DNA from: Sanguinoderma infundibulare
Taxonomy: Eukaryota > Basidiomycota > Agaricomycetes > Polyporales > Polyporaceae
Assembly (NCBI GenBank): GCA_032821775.1
Contig: JAVLRN010000006.1
Span: 2,852,001-2,916,000, forward strand
Reading direction: 5' to 3'
Length of the DNA: 64,000 bases
The translations under genes and the position numbers were made by a program. A model generated the notes under the pieces. That model saw only the letters and a program-made list of their open reading frames with translations. It searched no databases and was not told the origin of the DNA. Below, piece by piece: positions 59,690 through 64,000 of this stretch. The number at the start of each line of letters is the position of its first letter. Position 1 is the first letter of the stretch.

Positions 59690-61146
59690 ATGTCTTTTAA
59701 CAAGCTCATCTTAGTACGTCGGTTGATGTTGTTTCGAAAACTCTCGCTAATCGTTTATGTAGGTCACTGGTGCGTCTGGGTACATCGCATCTCACGTCGT
59801 GCAACAGCTGCTCCAGGCGGGATACCGTGTCCGAGGGTATGCTGACCAATTTCGCTCTGCTTCACCTTTCAGCTGCTGACAGTCCTGGCAGAACTGCTCG
59901 GGCCGGCAAGGTCGAGCTGCTTCGCGATTTTTGGAAGGATGCGGAGGGCTTTGAGGCTATCCGAATTGACGACATTGCAACCAGCGACTTCACCGACGCC
60001 CTCAAAGGTGAGCATGCCATGCTAGTTTTCACAGCCCCCCTTGCATTGATCAACTCGAATGGACAGATGTAAGTGCCGTGATCCATGTCGCTTGTCCGCT
60101 CGCTGGCAAAGAAGACCCGGCAATTATCATCAAGGTCAGCTTCACTCCTGCTGTTACACAACACAACCACGAGTGCGTTCACAGGGTGCTGTCGAAGGCA
60201 CGATGAATGTTTTGCGCCAAGCGACCGCTAAAGGTGTAACAAAGTTTGTCGTGACGAGCAGCTGGGGGACACTCGTCAAGCGTGCGTCACCAATTACAGT
60301 TTTTCAAACCGCTGCTGATTTGGCTTTTGAAAAAAACAGTCGGGGGGATGGATGCCTACACCGGCATGACCATCTCGGAACAGAGTGCGTGGACCCTCGT
60401 TTTAGATGCGCCCGGGACTCATGAGCTGTGTGTTTCGTAGACTGGGGCAAGGCTTCTATCTCGGATCTCCTCGCTCCTGGGTGTGACGCACTGTCTGTTT
60501 ACCGCGGAGCAAAGATCCTCGCGGAACAGGCCGTCTGGGAGTTTAACAAGGAACACCTCGAGCTCGATATTGCGACCAGTCAGTCTCTCGCTTCCCTGCC
60601 CCTGCCACCGCATAGATCTCATCTCCTACAGTACTCCCGCCCCGGGTCTACGGCCCACCCATCCTCCCACTCGGCGCATCCTCTATCAGTACCGTCAGCG
60701 TCGTGTACCAACTCATAACCGGTGAACCCGGCGGCCCGATCCCTGTCCAGCCCGTCCCGTTCCATGCCGACGTCCGCGACGTCGCGCGCGCACACATCCG
60801 TGCGCTCGAGCTTCCACCGCGCCGCGCCGGCACGGATCCGCAGGAGAGACGGTTCCTTGTCGCGCATCCCGACGCTCTTACCTGGGATCCTTTTGTCAAG
60901 TATATACACGAGTCGCGCCCGGCGCTACGGGACCGGCTGCCATCGCTCGAGAAGGTCCCCGAGCTTCCAGGGCCGGTCTCCCAGTGCGACACTACGCGCG
61001 CGAGGGAGGTGCTGGGGATGACGGAGTATGTGGACTGGCGGAAGACGGTGGACGACACGATCGACGCGCTCCTCGAGGCGGAGCGGGCGGGTTTAATCGC
61101 GCCAGTCGATGCAGGCAGCGTGGCGTGGGCGGTGCGACGGGCGTAG
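59690..61146 (+). CDS. NAD(P)-dependent epimerase/dehydratase (GRE2/dihydroflavonol-reductase-like), copy 4
   Basis: ATG 59690 gives MSFNKLIL, then VTGASGYIASHVVQQLLQAG, PGRTARAGKVELLRDFWKDA, IDDIATSDFTDALKG, AVIHVACPLAGKEDPA, GAVEGTMNVLRQATAKGVTK, FVVTSSWGTLVK and MDAYTGMTISEQ. The catalytic region is LSVYRGAKILAEQAVWEF (YxxxK). It continues VYGPPILPLG, FHADVRDVARAHIRALELPP and REVLGMTEYVDWRKTVDDT, ending SVAWAVRRA at 61146. All motifs are present and junctions checked are in phase. It is the closest relative of copy 3, so the pair arose by tandem duplication. Confidence 0.87.
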
Positions 61147-62869
61147 TCGGCGTCCGAGGTACATACATACCGTCTGCATCAGTGTACCCAGTTAGTCCTG
61201 TCCCTTCCTGCTCTTAGGTTCTTCTGTTCATTGGGAAAGCGCCACAATGAAAAATTAAACTTCCCGTCAGCCCGGAGACCCGGGTCTAACTCTTGAGGAA
61301 GCTTCGGTGCCCACTCCGCCGACGGGCAGTCGCTATTTCCAACGTGATCCTCTCGAGGAGTGGCCTCTGAACGTAGGGCGGAGTGCCCGGCTTCGAGCTC
61401 TCTCCGGTTAGAAGGGTATCGCGACGCGAGCAAGATTAGAAGGGCGCGGGGGTGATTAGGTGTTTTGTTTGTATCTTTCTAGGTCAACTTGAGGTCGGAG
61501 CAACTCTTGAATATGTCCTCTCATGGAAGCGTAGGTAGATGATGACGTGGTTGGCTGTGAGCAGGAAGCGCCACCCCCGGGTTCCTTCCGAGCAGTGACT
61601 CCGATTTGCTCCTACTCACCAGCTCATCGAACAAATCCCTCCGAGTCCTCTCGTGCTGTAACACTTCTGAGCTGGCTTCGACTCTGTGCAGAGTATGTCA
61701 GCTCGATTTCGGCCTGCAGAACACCAGAACGTCACCGCAGTATTAGTCTGACATTCGGAATCCAACGATAGTGCTGTCTACGGCAGATGTCGGATGAGCA
61801 AAGGAGAGGAAAATGGGCAGAGTGCGCTATCTGCAGGACAACAGCATGCTGTGCTAGGCACACGTCGCCCCCAATTAGTAAGGTACCTGAATAACCTGAA
61901 GGCACCGACAGAAAGCAAACCCCCGAAACTTCCCCCTCATTTGTCTTCTATCCATGTCGCAGGGTATGATGCACTAATAAATGCGCTCAAATATATCTGA
62001 ATTACAATAGAATCCGAATGACATGTTGCTCGACGTCTAGATCTCCCCGGCAAGGCTGGCCCCCAGCGGCGTGCGACCATGATCATGATCAACCAGTGCC
62101 ACCCTCTCTTCTCTTTTGGACCACATCTATGAATTTTAACAGGTCCACGATAGAACACTGATAGAGATGACCACCCGACGACAGTAAAAATCGAACAACT
62201 CAGTCTAGTAATGATCTCCCCTCTAGTGTTAGCCAACATTGCCACCCCCAAACAGCAAGTAGTCCGTGTCCGTCGAGGGCAAGAAATTAAAGCAGAACGC
62301 ATCCTACGGCCGGTAGAGCTGTCATTCACGATGGCATGGTAGAGCAGAGCGGGGGCGGCGGAGACATGACTCTCTTGAGGGTGACAAGAAGCCATTTGAA
62401 TGCGTGTTGTGCCTTAGTTCAGACAATCATTCCACCTCCTTTGATGACGAGATCGCCGACAAGTCCCATATCTGGCAACTACGAAGCAATCGCGGCCGGT
62501 TCCATATTTCCAACACCTGGGCAGGTACACTGCTTCGGGAACAACAGATGCAAGCACTGGAATCAGGTTATCATTAATTTTGCGTTAACGGACGTGACAG
62601 TATCGAAACGTATGCAAAGCATTAACCATAGGCAGGTCCAGCAGCGCCGCGCGGTCGGCTAGATAGTACTTGTACTCTATCGAAAATCACCCACTTGACG
62701 AGAAGTTGCTGAAACTGTCTAATAACACCCCCCTCACTTCGGCGACACAGGGCTACTCGCCCAACGCCGGGGCTCGGAGATCCGACCGAAGGTGGTTTTG
62801 AGAAAGTCAAGTTAACGTAAGATGATGCTACTTCGAGTTAGCCGCGGCAGCATTTCCTCCAGCGACGAC
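61147..62869. other. Intergenic, no gene recognised
   Basis: A 1.7-kb stretch more A/T-rich than coding DNA. Open frames such as 62336-62662 (+) have no recognisable features. It is the 3' flank of epimerase copy 4 and of the proline-rich gene. Confidence 0.5.
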
Positions 62870-64000
62870 CTAGTAGAGAGGAGGAGCCGGCCCGGGCGGC
62901 GGGAACGGGGCATGAGGCGGCGGCGGCGGCGGAGCAGCCTCGCGGATCGCGTGCGGACCAGGAGCGGGGGCAGGCGCAGGGACCGGGGCAGGCTTAGGGA
63001 CAGCCGGCGGAGGAGGTGCGGGCTTGGGCTGTTGTGGAGGAGGAGCGGGCTTGGGCTGTTGCGGGGGAGGTGCGGGCTTGGGCTGTTGCGGGGGAGGCGC
63101 AGCCTCACGAGGACCATGAGGAGGTGGCGGCGGGGAAGGTCCATGCGGGGGAGGAGGTCCCTGCGGACCCGGCGGGGGAGGAGCAGCTTCACGTGGACCG
63201 TGGGGACCCGGAGCCGGACCAGGACCAGGAGCCGGACCCGGAGGAGGCGCGGGCTTGGGCGCAGGTGCTGGAACGACCGGCGGAGGAGGAGCGGGCTTGG
63301 GCCCTTGCGGAGGAGGCGCGGGCTTGGGCTGCGGCGGGGGAGGAGCAGCCTCACGTGGACCGTGGGGACCGGGTGCCGGGGCGGGCGCGGGCGCGGGTGC
63401 TGGAGCAGGCCCAGGGATAACTGGGGGAGGAGGGGCGGGCTTGGGCCCTTGCGGAGGAGGGGCGGGCTTGGGCCCTTGCGGAGGAGGCGCGGGCTTGGGC
63501 CCTTGCGGGGGAGGTGCGGGCTTGGGCTGCGGCGGGGGAGGAGCCGCCTCACGAGGACCATGAGGAGGTGGCGGCGGGGAAGGTCCATGCGGGGGAGGCG
63601 GCCCCTGCGGACCCGGGGGGCCCGGCGGGGGAGGGGCAGCTTCACGTGGTCCGTGGGGACCCGGAGCAGGACCCGGAGCCGGACCTGGACCCGGAGCAGG
63701 CGCGGGCTTGGGCGCAGGTGCTGGGACAACCGGCGGAGGAGGGGCGGGCTTGGGCCCTTGCGGAGGAGGCGCGGGCTTGGGCTGCGGCGGGGGAGGAGCT
63801 GCCTCACGAGGACCATGAGGAGGCGGCAGAAGAGGTGGCGGGGGGCCAGCAGGGCCCGGCGGGGGCGGCGGAGCGCGACCAACAACAGCGACATCCCGGG
63901 CACACGCAACGCTGCAAAAAACGAACATCCATGCATCAGCGTTGGCATTTGCGATGAGCGAACACAACCCGGCACTCACGAGTTGCTCGTGCAGACCGGA
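62870..64000 (-). CDS. Proline-rich repeat protein, probably secreted (5' end beyond window)
   Basis: The main exon runs 63911 to 62870. It opens with SVACARDVAVVGRAPPPPPG, where SVACA followed by RD looks like the end of a signal peptide and its cleavage site. About 330 residues follow, made of repeats such as HGPREAAPPPP, KPAPPPQGP and VPAPAPKPAP, ending PGPAPPLY and stop. An intron (63912-63979, GTGAGT...TTGCAG) separates it from exon 1, which continues past the right edge. Proline, alanine, glycine and lysine dominate. There is no catalytic domain. It may be a cell-wall or extracellular-matrix protein; this is inference. The opposite strand is also open because of the repeat composition, but lacks features. 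Confidence 0.7.
   Translation of the reverse strand, partial: SGLHEQLVSAGLCSLIANANADAWMFVFCSVACARDVAVVGRAPPPPPGPAGPPPPLLPPPHGPREAAPPPPQPKPAPPPQGPKPAPPPPVVPAPAPKPAPAPGPGPAPGPAPGPHGPREAAPPPPGPPGPQGPPPPHGPSPPPPPHGPREAAPPPPQPKPAPPPQGPKPAPPPQGPKPAPPPQGPKPAPPPPVIPGPAPAPAPAPAPAPGPHGPREAAPPPPQPKPAPPPQGPKPAPPPPVVPAPAPKPAPPPGPAPGPGPAPGPHGPREAAPPPPGPQGPPPPHGPSPPPPPHGPREAAPPPQQPKPAPPPQQPKPAPPPQQPKPAPPPPAVPKPAPVPAPAPAPGPHAIREAAPPPPPPHAPFPPPGPAPPLY

Noticed and set aside
62336..62662. 108-codon plus-strand open frame
   Set aside because: No features, no similar copy, and composition like the surrounding noncoding sequence.
62960..63860. Regularly spaced repeats suggestive of a CRISPR array
   Set aside because: The repeats are in-frame codon repeats of a proline-rich protein, vary in length and occur in a eukaryotic genome.
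63016..63957. Glycine- and Glu/Ala-rich plus-strand frames opposite the proline-rich gene
   Set aside because: Any strand of this repeat is open in several frames; only the minus frame has a signal-peptide-like start and a proper intron boundary.

Overview
The window is genomic DNA of a filamentous Basidiomycota fungus, most likely a wood-decay Agaricomycete. Genes are GC-rich and split by many 45-75 bp GT-AG introns. There are repeated DUF6533 membrane-protein genes, a family typical of Agaricomycetes, along with laccase and P450 remnants and a phenol-hydroxylase-type monooxygenase. Gene models here come from reading frames, splice-site inspection and family knowledge; no alignment or database search was run.

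Layout. (1) 1-9.4 kb is a gene graveyard: the 5' part of a methyltransferase gene running off the left edge, then decayed pieces of a dipeptidyl-aminopeptidase, a START-domain protein, a laccase and the C-terminus of a USP7/UBP15-type deubiquitinase, followed by a duplicated unit of unknown nature. (2) 9.4-27.3 kb is an accessory island: esterase, methyltransferase, three DUF6533 proteins, a P450 stub, an NAD(P)-dependent epimerase/reductase and an AATase-like acyltransferase. (3) 28.1-43.2 kb is a conserved core: tRNA-Glu(CTC), the splicing factor RDS3/PHF5A, the chromatin regulator SNT2, a DOA4/USP8-type deubiquitinase and an aromatic FAD monooxygenase. (4) 43.6-55.6 kb carries the same accessory families again in inverted orientation, rearranged and partly broken. 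(5) 57-61 kb has two tandem intact epimerase/reductase genes with a fragment of the monooxygenase between them. (6) 62.9-64 kb is the 3' part of an extremely proline-rich, probably secreted protein gene that runs off the right edge.

The main feature is a recurring module (epimerase - acyltransferase - methyltransferase - DUF6533 - P450 start) present as direct and inverted mosaic copies on both sides of the core genes. Each family has at least one apparently open copy and one or more broken copies: four methyltransferase copies, three acyltransferase copies plus a tail, five DUF6533 genes plus 3' tails, four epimerase copies and two P450 stubs. The enzyme mix (reductase, acyltransferase, esterase, P450, FAD monooxygenase) would suit a small-molecule or aromatic-compound pathway. 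That link is inference; the sequence itself shows only the co-location and repeated duplication.
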